This document shows, in pieces, positions 28,601-34,627 of a stretch of 64,000 nt of DNA. The position numbers and the translations under genes were made by a program. Origin of the DNA: Saccharomycopsis crataegensis (lineage: Eukaryota > Ascomycota > Saccharomycetes > Ascoideales > Saccharomycopsidaceae); contig NW_027043829.1 of NCBI RefSeq assembly GCF_037102585.1, forward strand, positions 372,001 through 436,000, written 5' to 3'. Every line of letters begins with the position of its first letter. The stretch's first letter is position 1. The notes under the pieces were generated by a model, which made no database searches, was not told where the DNA came from, and saw nothing but the letters and a program-made list of their open reading frames with translations.

Positions 28601-31446
28601 GGGTGAGCAATGGCTATTTCATCTTTTTCACTATCAGTTGAGGCCTTTTCTGTTAGTAACAATCTTCTATTATGTGGCTCATTGCTCAATAAATCAGAGA
28701 TGTTTTCCAAAGTCTCACCAGAAGCTAAATTTATTTCATCTAAAAGGACCCAATCACCATTTTTGATTGCTTTTACCAAAGATCCCTCAATAAAATCAAA
28801 CTGAAGAGAATTAGCATCGCTAGATGATCTTTCGAATTGGATTTGGAACTGGAGAACTTCTTCCTCGAAATCTTTCCATTGCTGACGCAAAACCAATTTA
28901 TCATTTAACTTTCTCTTCTTCTTCGAGACAGAACTATCATTCTCATTGCTTTGATTATCTTCAGAAGATAATTTCTCTTGTTGCTTGTTGATGTAATCGT
29001 GAGCCATACCAACAGCCTTTTTCCAAAGCTTGATGACGTTACCAAATTTTTCATTTTTGAATTCTTTATTCAAGATCTTCATAAACTTCTCGTTCTTGAG
29101 TAGATTGAATGTTTGTCCAAACAACTCTAAGAAATTATTGTGAATAGGTAAAATGATAGACTTTTGCTTATTCAAAATTGGCTTATACCCACCAATCAAA
29201 TCATTTGATTCTGTCTCTTGAGATAAATTGAGAACAACAATTTTTTTCTTTAATAATTTAGCAAAATTTTGAACCACAGTTGTCTTACCACAACCTGTCT
29301 CACCAGAAAGCAACACGGGCTCAACTAGATTGACACTAATAGAAAGCTTTTCAAGTAAATGTAACGAATGATTAGTGAGAGCAAAATTTTCAAGGGTCTT
29401 TTTAGAATCTGCCTGATAGTTGCTATTAATTTGATTAATAATCAATTTGTTTCTACCAATATGTATTTCATTGTCGAATACTTGCAATTCGGGTTGATAG
29501 TTGCTACTATCAATATCTGTAAAAAGCCTAATTTGGCTTGCAGGAATCTCCAAAAACAAACCAATTTTATTAATGAGGAAATTCTTGATGGTATCATTTT
29601 GCAAACTTGACGTAAAGATATCCAATGCTTCGGTGAAAATTTTCTCCATGAGATCGTTGACAGTAACATTGTTATTAAGAGCTTCATGGTTATTTTGGAA
29701 AAGCAAATTGATTCGGTTTGCCAATCTAATCAATTCAAAATTATCTATTTTTTTTAAACTTAGTCCATTGTTCATAGCGACAAATGATCTCTTGGTAAAT
29801 ATCTTAAACCTCATATAATAAAATAATGATATTATCTTTTGCCAAAGTAAATCATTTGGTAAGGCTAAAGATATTTCTTTATACTTAGTAGCTAATATCA
29901 CTAGCAAATCTGATGGTGTTGGGGATTCATGGTACACCAACTCAAATTTGTTCAAGGAGATCAAATCTGGTAAAATATCTTTTCTATCAGCCGGGTATAT
30001 CGGTTTTTCAAAATTCTCGAAAAGGACCTGCTGCCAGTAATTGAATTGTTCAACATCCAAAACATTGTCGCCTTTAATATTCGAATTGCTATTTAAAAGT
30101 TTAGAAAGCTGATCAGTGTCGTCAACACTGATAGTAGCGATAAGTTGAAAACCATTCTTAATCTTGACTCTTTCATTACCATTGATTTTCAATTCCTCGC
30201 TTTTTACTAAACTGCTAAATATACTGAGGATTTCGTTCTTAGCACTGTCAATATCCTCAATTACCAACCATTTGCCATTCTTCACAGCACTCGTCAACAC
30301 ACCATCTTTCCAAACGAATTTCCCAGGTTCGTGAGATGAGACATAGGTACCCAATAATAACTTGATATCAGTTTGGTCATTAAGATGAATCGTGACTAAA
30401 TCATTATCATTACCCCTGATCAATCTATGGAGATGGTTAAGTATAAGCGATTTCCCAGAACCATTCCCCCCAAACAATAATACTGGTTTACCAACAAGGA
30501 TTTTTCTTGTCAACTCCGTTAAAGATTTAACAGCTGATTCGACAGGCACAAATTTATTTATAGAGAGTTTTTCTTTACTAGCAGTTCGTGTTGCATTGTC
30601 TATACTAGGAACCAAAGTCCCATAGACCAATCTAATATGCAGACTAAGGTTTTCAGGCTGAATTGTTAAATCGTGTTGTGATTCCTCAGTATTCTCAATG
30701 CATGGAAGAGACAAAAAGTTTGAGATTCTTTTACCTTCATATACATCTAAGAATTCGTAATTGAAATCATCCATGGCTTCAAACTGACCAACATAACTGA
30801 CTTGACCAATTTGTTCACTGATTAATTTATTTTGAGTTATGGTGGAATAATTGAGAGTCTTCACTAAAATCTTGATTGCCAATAATTTGTTTTCTGGAGT
30901 AGAATCAGAGTTGTTGATGATCAAATTAATAACTTTGAGGCTGACATATTTGCTGAAAGAATGGGAATGGCACAACAATCTATAAAAACTGATCAAAATC
31001 AAATTAATTTCTAGTTGGCTCAACATTTTATCTTGATCTTGAAGGAAAATAACATCTCGCAAAAGCATTTCTATCAACGCAATGGCACTAGCACATCTAT
31101 CGTGATCAAAAAGTGCAATATTTTTAGCAAGTGCATATAAAACCAATATCCCATGCTTTTGTATTTCAACAACATTCTTGGACTTGAGATACGACTGTTC
31201 AAATACAGAAGGATCTGATACCAAGCGGGCAATAATTTCATAAATTATTTCCTTGAAGCAATACACCACTACTGGCGAATACTTAACATCAAGAACTAAG
31301 AATGTCAACTGGTTCAAATAATCATCGATTGACTCAAAATCATTTGGATTCGGTAATTCGCCAACACTTTCATTAAACAAGGATTTGGAAATAATAGAAA
31401 AACGTTCAGCTACCGTTTTCCGCCTGATAACTAAGGAACCTGACAT
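16678..31446 (-). CDS. MDN1: Midasin Mdn1/Rea1, giant AAA+ ATPase of 60S maturation
   Basis: 4,922 residues uninterrupted (yeast 4,910). Midasin removes Ytm1 and Rsa4 from pre-60S particles in the nucleolus and nucleoplasm. Six AAA modules each show a P-loop: GGNGSGKS (about 329), GETGCGKT (717), GPTSSGKT (1175), GETGCGKT (1469), GDPGVGKS (1855) and GPTLGGKS (2155; degenerate, as is usual for AAA6). A long helical linker follows to about 4030. The Asp/Glu-rich region covers roughly 4040-4630 (17.56-19.33 kb), and the C-terminal VWA domain carries the MIDAS motif DDSKSMS near 4719. The serine-rich open frames on the plus strand opposite the acidic region are complements of GAA/GAT codons, not genes. 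Confidence 0.98.
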   Translation of the reverse strand: MSGSLVIRRKTVAERFSIISKSLFNESVGELPNPNDFESIDDYLNQLTFLVLDVKYSPVVVYCFKEIIYEIIARLVSDPSVFEQSYLKSKNVVEIQKHGILVLYALAKNIALFDHDRCASAIALIEMLLRDVIFLQDQDKMLSQLEINLILISFYRLLCHSHSFSKYVSLKVINLIINNSDSTPENKLLAIKILVKTLNYSTITQNKLISEQIGQVSYVGQFEAMDDFNYEFLDVYEGKRISNFLSLPCIENTEESQHDLTIQPENLSLHIRLVYGTLVPSIDNATRTASKEKLSINKFVPVESAVKSLTELTRKILVGKPVLLFGGNGSGKSLILNHLHRLIRGNDNDLVTIHLNDQTDIKLLLGTYVSSHEPGKFVWKDGVLTSAVKNGKWLVIEDIDSAKNEILSIFSSLVKSEELKINGNERVKIKNGFQLIATISVDDTDQLSKLLNSNSNIKGDNVLDVEQFNYWQQVLFENFEKPIYPADRKDILPDLISLNKFELVYHESPTPSDLLVILATKYKEISLALPNDLLWQKIISLFYYMRFKIFTKRSFVAMNNGLSLKKIDNFELIRLANRINLLFQNNHEALNNNVTVNDLMEKIFTEALDIFTSSLQNDTIKNFLINKIGLFLEIPASQIRLFTDIDSSNYQPELQVFDNEIHIGRNKLIINQINSNYQADSKKTLENFALTNHSLHLLEKLSISVNLVEPVLLSGETGCGKTTVVQNFAKLLKKKIVVLNLSQETESNDLIGGYKPILNKQKSIILPIHNNFLELFGQTFNLLKNEKFMKILNKEFKNEKFGNVIKLWKKAVGMAHDYINKQQEKLSSEDNQSNENDSSVSKKKRKLNDKLVLRQQWKDFEEEVLQFQIQFERSSSDANSLQFDFIEGSLVKAIKNGDWVLLDEINLASGETLENISDLLSNEPHNRRLLLTEKASTDSEKDEIAIAHPEFRLFACMNPSTDVGKKNLAENIRSRFNEIFVDSPDKNRNDLRSIVHKYLWNHLAGDDFSNNETIDDVVDLYYEVKALNDKNLLVDGSKNKIVVNIRILSRALVFSTDIARTYGVRRSLYEAFNMILLTLLDSSSEQILKPIIYKYTIGKAKNVKSIIKRIPPRPSHLSEDRVIQFAYYWLEKGEFDVVEQPHYIITPFVEKNLMNLVRATLSKRFPILIQGPTSSGKTSMITYLAKITGNKVIRINNHEHTDLQEYLGSYVSDSETGKLVFKHGPLIEALKKGYWIILDELNLASSEILEGINRLLDDNREIFLTETQELIKPHKNFLLFATQNPPGAVYGGRKFLSKAFKNRFLELNFDDIPQDELEIILCNRCQIPPSYAKKIVMVYKELTIQRSSNRIFETKNSFATLRDLFRWGSREAVGYEELATNGYMLLAEKNRKFEEKSIIRSVIEKVMKVKLDIDEIYSTKFDNVKDVLLDDKAKTEVVWTKEMKKLSVLIINALKNSENILLVGETGCGKTTVCNNLAKNFYNQNLVFLNAHQNIETGDIIGSQRPLRNRSKLQQTLRIEILKELSAIDYDVSATNDCDLNQLVEIYEEYRLAVKDSSEIEKLLKNLRVLFEWSDGPLVNAMKNGDIFLFDEISLAEDSVLERLNSVLEPEKTLYLTEYSNDIDQNLIVGKKGFQFLATMNPGGDYGKKELSPALRNRFTEIYVPSMSDFTDVALIVESKLNDSVKHFTESIISFSEWFSIKFSNNNSSSNNGVISIRDILAWVEFINNVHKKVGLEASLVGGVCMVFVDALGTNNTAYLASDITRLREIKEECVRKLSEFSKLELLDLYDQKVSVTATDDLLKIGLYDFPRGSATISSGSLSFNLLAPTTAINAMRVLRAMVIKKPILLEGDPGVGKSSLIDALAKATNNKLTRINLSDQTDLVDLFGSDAPMEGGNFGEFVWKDAPFLRAMKCGEWVLLDEMNLASPSLLEALNSVFDFRQRVYIPELDQEFECHKNFRVFAAQNPQYQGGGRKGLPKSFINRFTNVYIGKLTDVDMEMICHHIYPNIPEETINKLIRFVFDLEKEINIKKLWGMTGGPWEFNIRDIIKFLDVDSSNALDLVFAQKFRLEKDRKNVYSIYEKIFGTLPAKDSYFHMGPDFIQANTAVMKKEENTSFSIDSSLLPLQSNIPLIESIFTSIMKKFPVLLVGPTLGGKSDLVKYVANAIGARLETVHIHSEIDITDLVGGLDQYHISRELFPLIQGLEIFLKEFLASEVDLVKSYSICNFLDYLKYLSEFFSNHDEKEYDVKLDELLNNLNALTSNLELERLVAFGNDLKKLRESKSKQFQFFDGILVDALEKGYWLHLSNINLVNSSIVDRLNSLTENNGVLVVSESGSADGQPKVIKPHPNFRLFLSMNPKYGELSRAMRNRCAEIYVEAFDERATSLDRLFLGLDEKVDLPSTTESETIESSFSKLAVTRSHEWKKEKFSSYFISSKQYSARYLSMLLDVMNNASANLGIPDKVAYVVASFIPYGLFEEISDFVKFVDGCGIFNSSEKLLVMKLFKFLGFLKDISCIEDETPQSAFANALINSCEMSDVTKFASIKFLYGFFEFSEKFKVFVKSGIDEGSKRYLLVNEVFEFLKHSVTRKTSDVGYGILSTLCVCGTLAIDIKEPEKFNFIIEKIQSSLELLNSVDKSFSYSDLNALKSFEVLNSDSMTRLWNHFVLLPDLFEKLIKALPESWKSFIRIEYQNGRISGVSLDLNLFKKSQNIDMNSKGSFISVFNSLQKLIESSTTASGDFNITDASLMLSLKSGRDLVSLTDSYIGKLVKPYPVALNNIYSESSLGSIPFVEATFERLFDLDNVTGADIKDSIMDVKYLFGEIVKNSNIIITDQLSYYKKILSLWLKEVIMSQIIELPDLVEILESVWKGQAQLELLFSKMKKNSKLSKLLMTFEKYFMPSFMIVFEDNLSYDKLGKAFIFFSTGLIQLFIPSAPYDPAICEFILYDIFTIKKQDSDDYKAAIETIKRILSGDQRIFFEGNHEEEFEKIPKPRVERPQGESIKNLFDEWSSFMDSSVGSMAVERLLGALNTDLKSNKISLLHKSSERFLFNLAENFTDYMDLNLIFKGGILGLNFGFSLCNMEHTSNIKSDALSSLTSFSEFFSSNRDACTALRSFGFFFNEKMNNDAFLDTLNSILFESFAKWKTERTKKEAEEKEASNVYKFKGEEEEDPENAYQSYFPDYDDENSILADEVQYFNPDDGPFVSTVFSNVFMSRSDTTISGIVDVINEKSFSSSKKSGTATPSMVSSLLNKMWKVVENHESQSLQSTDFYFKPNIYQFNKCLSIVDDIRTEVLRLLEQWPENATLINIGTACNELRTYKSTTTLARLITKMEQILKFLDELVQYSSNLDKKLMQSFIGRVTSLIVSWRQIELGSFNNLINNEHELIEKKLVDSYYLLFELLVVSYASGEKQIEEIVSLLNMFMSNSTQGEFEGKLNLLKAFDVYIQLSFKMETDLLQNIISFYEQFLPSIKTCLEETVSKLTKDINEVILLASWKDVNIDALKESSRKSKRSLYKVVKKYRTALSINVRPIIESGLDYQLSQIEFICQPTKKMETTQLALANDIWLNQPKLLLNLSSFLPKVSVLHNELECEEFPELLEFCKSILGEMDRLRKATPKEMNDDNKKIVSALKTEKRLLLSSTIKDLKNMGLKTQEIQKYKLTAISILAKGDAFEEVDDNIFFRVLDLLPRLRNSVAECAEDVPKEDAAKGLAITENLIFSLFSLRKPMKQLLSYKKKLTYNIRILEAFALQVNDDVVKPSNLISSKEKALIFISKFLPKLIDFALETIQRSTKMLKFIVSSDVLSFLNSARSSFIEFESSYDPSLILTVSKLNLLSEFENRLNDFSVNLREVCGKTPELSFIFELLDNCTKEGVKYSVSDEKELNIHAFDIVLEGAIDLSKSITVAMQKIKQLQSEEIDVDTEKYFIKTQQRFVSYKNLLYLDQIVGKMDSLISKISNSNHEGTFVSVIQYYLPLINEYNNFTYTIAKRYVDNYVDVSKSTYILATALSRLATNGFCSPQNSSEQDEQTESGSGGGLGDGIAADSKTNDDVDEDDLDEDDFTANKDDEDEKDDGMDDNEEDKAIDIEGDMEGQNEDMEAQDDEEKDEGDAEDLDEEVDDLDDLDPNAVDDKMWDEETQDDKKEKDSNNMPDDSKPDSNDLEAMDEDNEASEGKNNEDPNNEDGDDDENNENDDEADEEEDVGQQDDEVVQDENEQLEDTVPETEALELPEDLNLDNGEEKNDEEEDEANGDEDFDMDNDLDQAIDMEEEKKEENINESDENIDEDMQENQDEEMKGDLGEDDLNDEEDEEIGEEIGEGEDDEENDDNKDGDEDIENPDLDTEMAEDNESKKNDEAGEDNADENAVDAIESNIDENNENIDTEASAKQASGEEREGDQDFADNANTAGSVGDFHSQSDSKKNEDKSQKEQQKEKNDERLKESLKQLGDSLNEFYKRSEEILDSNEVSDETEIENAAENPDQLQHLDKDDDDNLQALGNAEKDQLQTIDEDKMIEEKEEDKAEDGSAEDDAAGKDDDNTSLLEDRDSETLKENDDQIAMDEDLEMNKADNEKHQDDLEREQEKDDSAEIELDDDESIEQDSEEIDNGDGQDEYGSSNIVDLEKCGADIIPPVDYEGANELWKQSEFATNELAMLLCEQLRLILSPTISTKLKGDYKNGKRLNLRKIISYIASDFKKDKIWLKRTKPSKRNYQIMISIDDSKSMSENPQTVKLTYDTISLVSKALTQLESGDLSIVKFGKDTSIIHNFNKKFDAKSDGPKCFQWFGFDDTVTNMKDLVENSIEIFNRNGNASSNTDLYKLEIIISDGICENHSEISRLVRRAKEEKLLIVFVIIDGLNKNKESITDMSQVKYETDESGNMDMKINKYLDTFPFENYTIVDNITELPEMICQILRTFFMSSV

Positions 31447-32218
31447 TTTTTCCTTGTTGAAATGGTGGCTTCTGCTGATGTTGAAGATATCACTGTATCT
31501 CTACTACATTACAACCAAAAAAAAAAAAAAAAAAAAAAAAATTTTCTACACAAAAAATTTTCGATGAGCAGCGGTGCTTATAGTATTTTTTGGGAAAAAC
31601 CTGAACTCGGATAACACAATAAGAGAGTGGTAACTACAATAACGCTAACTCTAGTTGCTGTTCTGATGAATTTTTGATATTTTAATATCTTACCATACTA
31701 GAATGAATTAATATCTGTTTTAGATTAATAGAATATTTTCTTTTTTTTTATTCGCCATACCAACTTAGGAACTAGGTTTCTATCCAGCAAGAGAAGAAGT
31801 ATGGAGAATACCTACTCAAGATGTTATTCTATGTATTGCATAGTCATCAACAGGCAACATTGGATGATTTCTGTCATTTAGATCCTTCGAATTTGTTCCT
31901 TTTTTAAGTAAAATAAATAATTATATGTGGGATGAAGTGAAGGTTGCAATCGAAAAATTGAAATATGGATGTAAATACATATAATAAATATCGTGCACGT
32001 ACACATCCTCAATGTAAGATTTATTTTTTTCAAAAACCATTTCATGATCCTATATAGAGTAGATACCAGAGAATAATAAAATCTAGAATGATTATTACAG
32101 ATTATATTCAATTCGCTCAGAATAGTCGTTATCTATCGAATGGTTATCAAGCTGACATTAAAGAAAACATATAATACATAGTACATGTAATACATAGCAC
32201 AAAGAAAAACAGGCAAAA
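31447..32218. promoter_or_regulatory. MDN1 promoter with adjacent RRPE and PAC; RPS22 3' region
   Basis: Upstream of MDN1 a 25-base A tract (31517-31541) is followed by an RRPE-type AAAAAATTTT (31552-31561) and, one base later, GATGAG (PAC, 31563-31568), about 105-120 bp before the ATG. The rest (31.6-32.2 kb) is AT-rich, with no convincing gene; the 77-codon frame at 31878-32111 has no recognisable motif. Confidence 0.7.
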
Positions 32219-32994
32219 TTAATAAACAAAACCTAAGATTTTACCGGCGACGTGCTTTCTCTTAGCTTCTTCATGATCCATAATACCTGCTGATGTGGTT
32301 AAGATAACGAAACCGAATTGTCTAGCTGGCAACAAATTGTCAGTCCATTTTTCAATGTCATCAATCTTAACGTTATATCTTGGGGATACAATACCACATT
32401 TGTTGAGTCTGCCATTCAATTGAACAACAATTTTGTTGGATCTGTGGTCATCAATCACTTCAAATTCCCCAATGTAACCTGATTCATGTTAGTAAAAACA
32501 GTCCTAGTCAATAATATAATAACTTTTAAAGTGCTAATGTTTGACAGAAGAAAAAATTGTACTCGTCCAACAAAATGGAATATGAGTTAAAGATTGTAGA
32601 GAAATATTAAACACTCATAAAAGTGGGAAAATACCTTCTATGAATGCGTAAGATTTCGCAAAATTGATCTCCCGGATATTTAAAAGACAGAAAGGGACTA
32701 AATTACAAGAATTTTTCATCCTGACCGACAAGCCATCCAGTTATCAACCCGGGTTCTAGTAGAGAAAAGAAGAAAATGGCAAACATTGATAATAAGAGAA
32801 AATGGCAAACATTGAAAATGAGAGAAAGAGGCAAAGAAAATAAAAAAATGAACGAACATACCATGTTGTTGCATAACTTGCAAGAACTTAATGATGACTT
32901 TAGAGGATGGTCTAATCAACACTTGTCTTTTGCCGGTCTTAGAGGCATTGTTGATAGTGTTTAAAGCATCGGCAAGGACAGAGGATCTAGTCAT
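32219..32994 (-). CDS. RPS22: 40S ribosomal protein uS8 (Rps22), two coding exons
   Basis: Exons 32862-32994 and 32219-32478 join to 393 nt, 130 residues, the same length as yeast Rps22. Exon 1 reads [19 protein letters not shown] up to MQQHG; exon 2 resumes [20 protein letters not shown] and ends AGKILGFVY. The intron (32479-32861, 383 nt) has donor GTATGT, branch TACTAAC (complement at 32489-32495) and acceptor CAG, splitting a Gly codon G/GT. uS8 is an essential small-subunit body protein. The gene diverges from BET2. A second intron in the 5' leader is likely (next entry). Reading straight through the introns gives spurious frames, which I ignored. Confidence 0.96.
32479..32861 (-). other. 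RPS22 coding intron, possible snoRNA host
   Basis: 383 nt with canonical splice signals. The middle (32641-32760) is richer in G and C than its surroundings and contains complementary blocks: ACCCGG near 32750 with CCGGG near 32670, and TGCG/CGCA at about 32646-32661. In S. cerevisiae an RPS22B intron hosts the H/ACA snoRNA snR44, so a snoRNA here is possible, but I could not draw a convincing two-hairpin H/ACA fold. The plus strand also has two 19-bp copies of one sequence (32771-32789 and 32797-32815). Confidence 0.8.
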
Positions 32995-33006
32995 TTTCGA
33001 ACGATA

Positions 33007-33398
33007 CTGAAACATGTTAGTAATTTCTTTATGAACTGTAAGCGAACCAACATGAGTGTCCTTGTTTAAAAAAAATAAGGATTCATGAGCCCGATTCCAC
33101 CACTGTACCCTACATTTTATCAGAGCTAAAATGTAAGTTAAGTGGAAAAATTCTGCCATTGCAGTCATAGATTTCTAGGATTGAGTAGTTATACTCACTA
33201 GTTTTATCGGATTCAAGAAAATGAATTATAATTTTTTCAGATACTCAGCCAGAAATAATCGATCCTATTTCAAGTTTAATTGGTTCAAGAAATAATACAC
33301 GAATGCCTTTCAGTTTTAGTAAACTAGTGACAAAGTATCACAGCACTCCACGTGAAGCCGTGAAAGCACAGGCATAAGTTCATTAGCTCATGACTTAC
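33007..33398 (-). other. Inferred 5'-leader intron of RPS22
   Basis: Just upstream of the RPS22 ATG, minus-strand TTACTAACATGTTTCAG forms a textbook branch point and acceptor ending at 33007, leaving a 12-base leader before the ATG. The best donor is GTAAGT starting at 33398, giving a 392-nt intron. S. cerevisiae RPS22B also has a leader intron. The acceptor side is clear; the donor is less certain (GTGAGT near 33200 is an alternative). Confidence 0.7.
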
Positions 33399-33634
33399 TT
33401 GTCTGAGTTATAGAAATGGTTTGGTTTAATAGTGGTTGCAAATAAAATGTAAGAAGAAAATTTTTCAGTAGAGAGAAAATTTATGCTTTTTTTTATTACT
33501 TTCAGAGATTTGTTGGTGTGTGGGTGTGTCTGGTCATGTGGTTTTGTGCCCTTGTGTAGTAAAGATGAGCACGAAATTACGTAGTAACTGTAGTTATAAT
33601 AACAATTGGAGTTTATAGATATCCTACATACAGC
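33399..33634. promoter_or_regulatory. RPS22/BET2 divergent promoter with a Rap1-type site
   Basis: Minus-strand ACACCCACACACC at 33515-33527 fits the Rap1 consensus ACACCCRYACAYM at every position. It lies about 117 bp upstream of the proposed first splice donor of RPS22, the usual distance for ribosomal-protein genes. A T-rich tract (33487-33496) lies between it and RPS22. Confidence 0.6.
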
Positions 33635-34627
33635 ATGACGGAATTAGCGGTTCAGAAACACATTGATTATGTGGTGAATCTTAACAAACATACCAGGGAC
33701 TATGAATATTGGTTGACTGAGCACCTACGATTGAATGGACTATATTGGGGGTTGACTGCTCTTTTCATGTTGAATGCACCGGATGTGCTTGATAAGAAAG
33801 ACATAGTAAAATATGTATTGAGTTGTAGAGATTCTAGAAGCGGGGCATTTGGAGCTTTCCCTAAACATGATGGTCACTTATTACTGACATTATCGGGCTT
33901 GCAGATTTTGGTGATGTTGGGAGAATTGGATACCGCATTAACTGATGAGGATAAATCGGGTATTATTAAATTCATCAAGGATAATCAATTGCCTGATGGA
34001 TCATTCCAGGGTGATAAATACGGGGAAATTGACACCAGATTCGTGTATAACGCCATTTCTTCCCTCTCTCTTTTGGGTGAGCTTACGGACGATGTTGTTG
34101 AACCGGCAGTGAAATTCATTTTACGGTGTCAGAACTTTGATGGAGGTTTTGGTCTTGTTCCAGGAGCTGAAAGTCATGCAGCACAAATATTCACATGTTT
34201 GGGTAGTCTCGCAATTGCTGACAGATTGCATTATCTTTCTGAAGAAAAACAAGAGCTTTTGGCTTGGTGGTTAAGTGAGCGCCAACAGGACAGTTTCAAC
34301 AATTCCAAAGAATTCGAAGGAGGTCTTAATGGCCGTCCAGAAAAGCTTCCTGATGTCTGCTATAGTTGGTGGGTGCTTTCATCACTATCCATCTTAAAAA
34401 GGGTTGAATGGATCGATAAAGACAAATTGAGACGGTTTATTCTTTCTTCTCAAGATCTTGAAACTGGGGGAATTAGCGATAGACCGGACAACCAAGTGGA
34501 TGTATTTCATACTGTATTTGGTCTTGCTGGATTAAGTCTAACTGGACATCCAGGATTGGACGCAATTGATCCTGTTTACTGTATGCCAGTGTCTATCACT
34601 TCCAGTCTTAAAAAGTGGAAGAATTGA
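33635..34627 (+). CDS. BET2: Geranylgeranyltransferase type II beta subunit Bet2
   Basis: 330 residues (yeast 325). With Bet4 and the Rab escort protein Mrs6 it attaches geranylgeranyl groups to Rab C-terminal cysteines, for example the CGC of VPS21. The alpha-alpha barrel repeats are clear: FEYWLTEHLRLNG-type start, NFDGGFGLVPGAESHAAQIF, EGGLNGRPEKLPDVCYSWW and TGGISDRPDNQVDVFHTVFG. The zinc ligands are present: Asp240, Cys242 and His292. Codon 84, one of few CTG codons, falls where yeast has Thr in HLLTTLS, which fits Ser decoding. The gene is intronless. Confidence 0.97.
   Translation: MTELAVQKHIDYVVNLNKHTRDYEYWLTEHLRLNGLYWGLTALFMLNAPDVLDKKDIVKYVLSCRDSRSGAFGAFPKHDGHLLLTLSGLQILVMLGELDTALTDEDKSGIIKFIKDNQLPDGSFQGDKYGEIDTRFVYNAISSLSLLGELTDDVVEPAVKFILRCQNFDGGFGLVPGAESHAAQIFTCLGSLAIADRLHYLSEEKQELLAWWLSERQQDSFNNSKEFEGGLNGRPEKLPDVCYSWWVLSSLSILKRVEWIDKDKLRRFILSSQDLETGGISDRPDNQVDVFHTVFGLAGLSLTGHPGLDAIDPVYCMPVSITSSLKKWKN

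Noticed and set aside
31878-32111. 77-codon minus-strand frame between MDN1 and RPS22
   Set aside because: No motif and in 3'-region sequence of RPS22.
32716-33168. 150-codon minus-strand frame covering RPS22 exon 1
   Set aside because: It is read-through of both introns; only 32862-32994 of it is coding.
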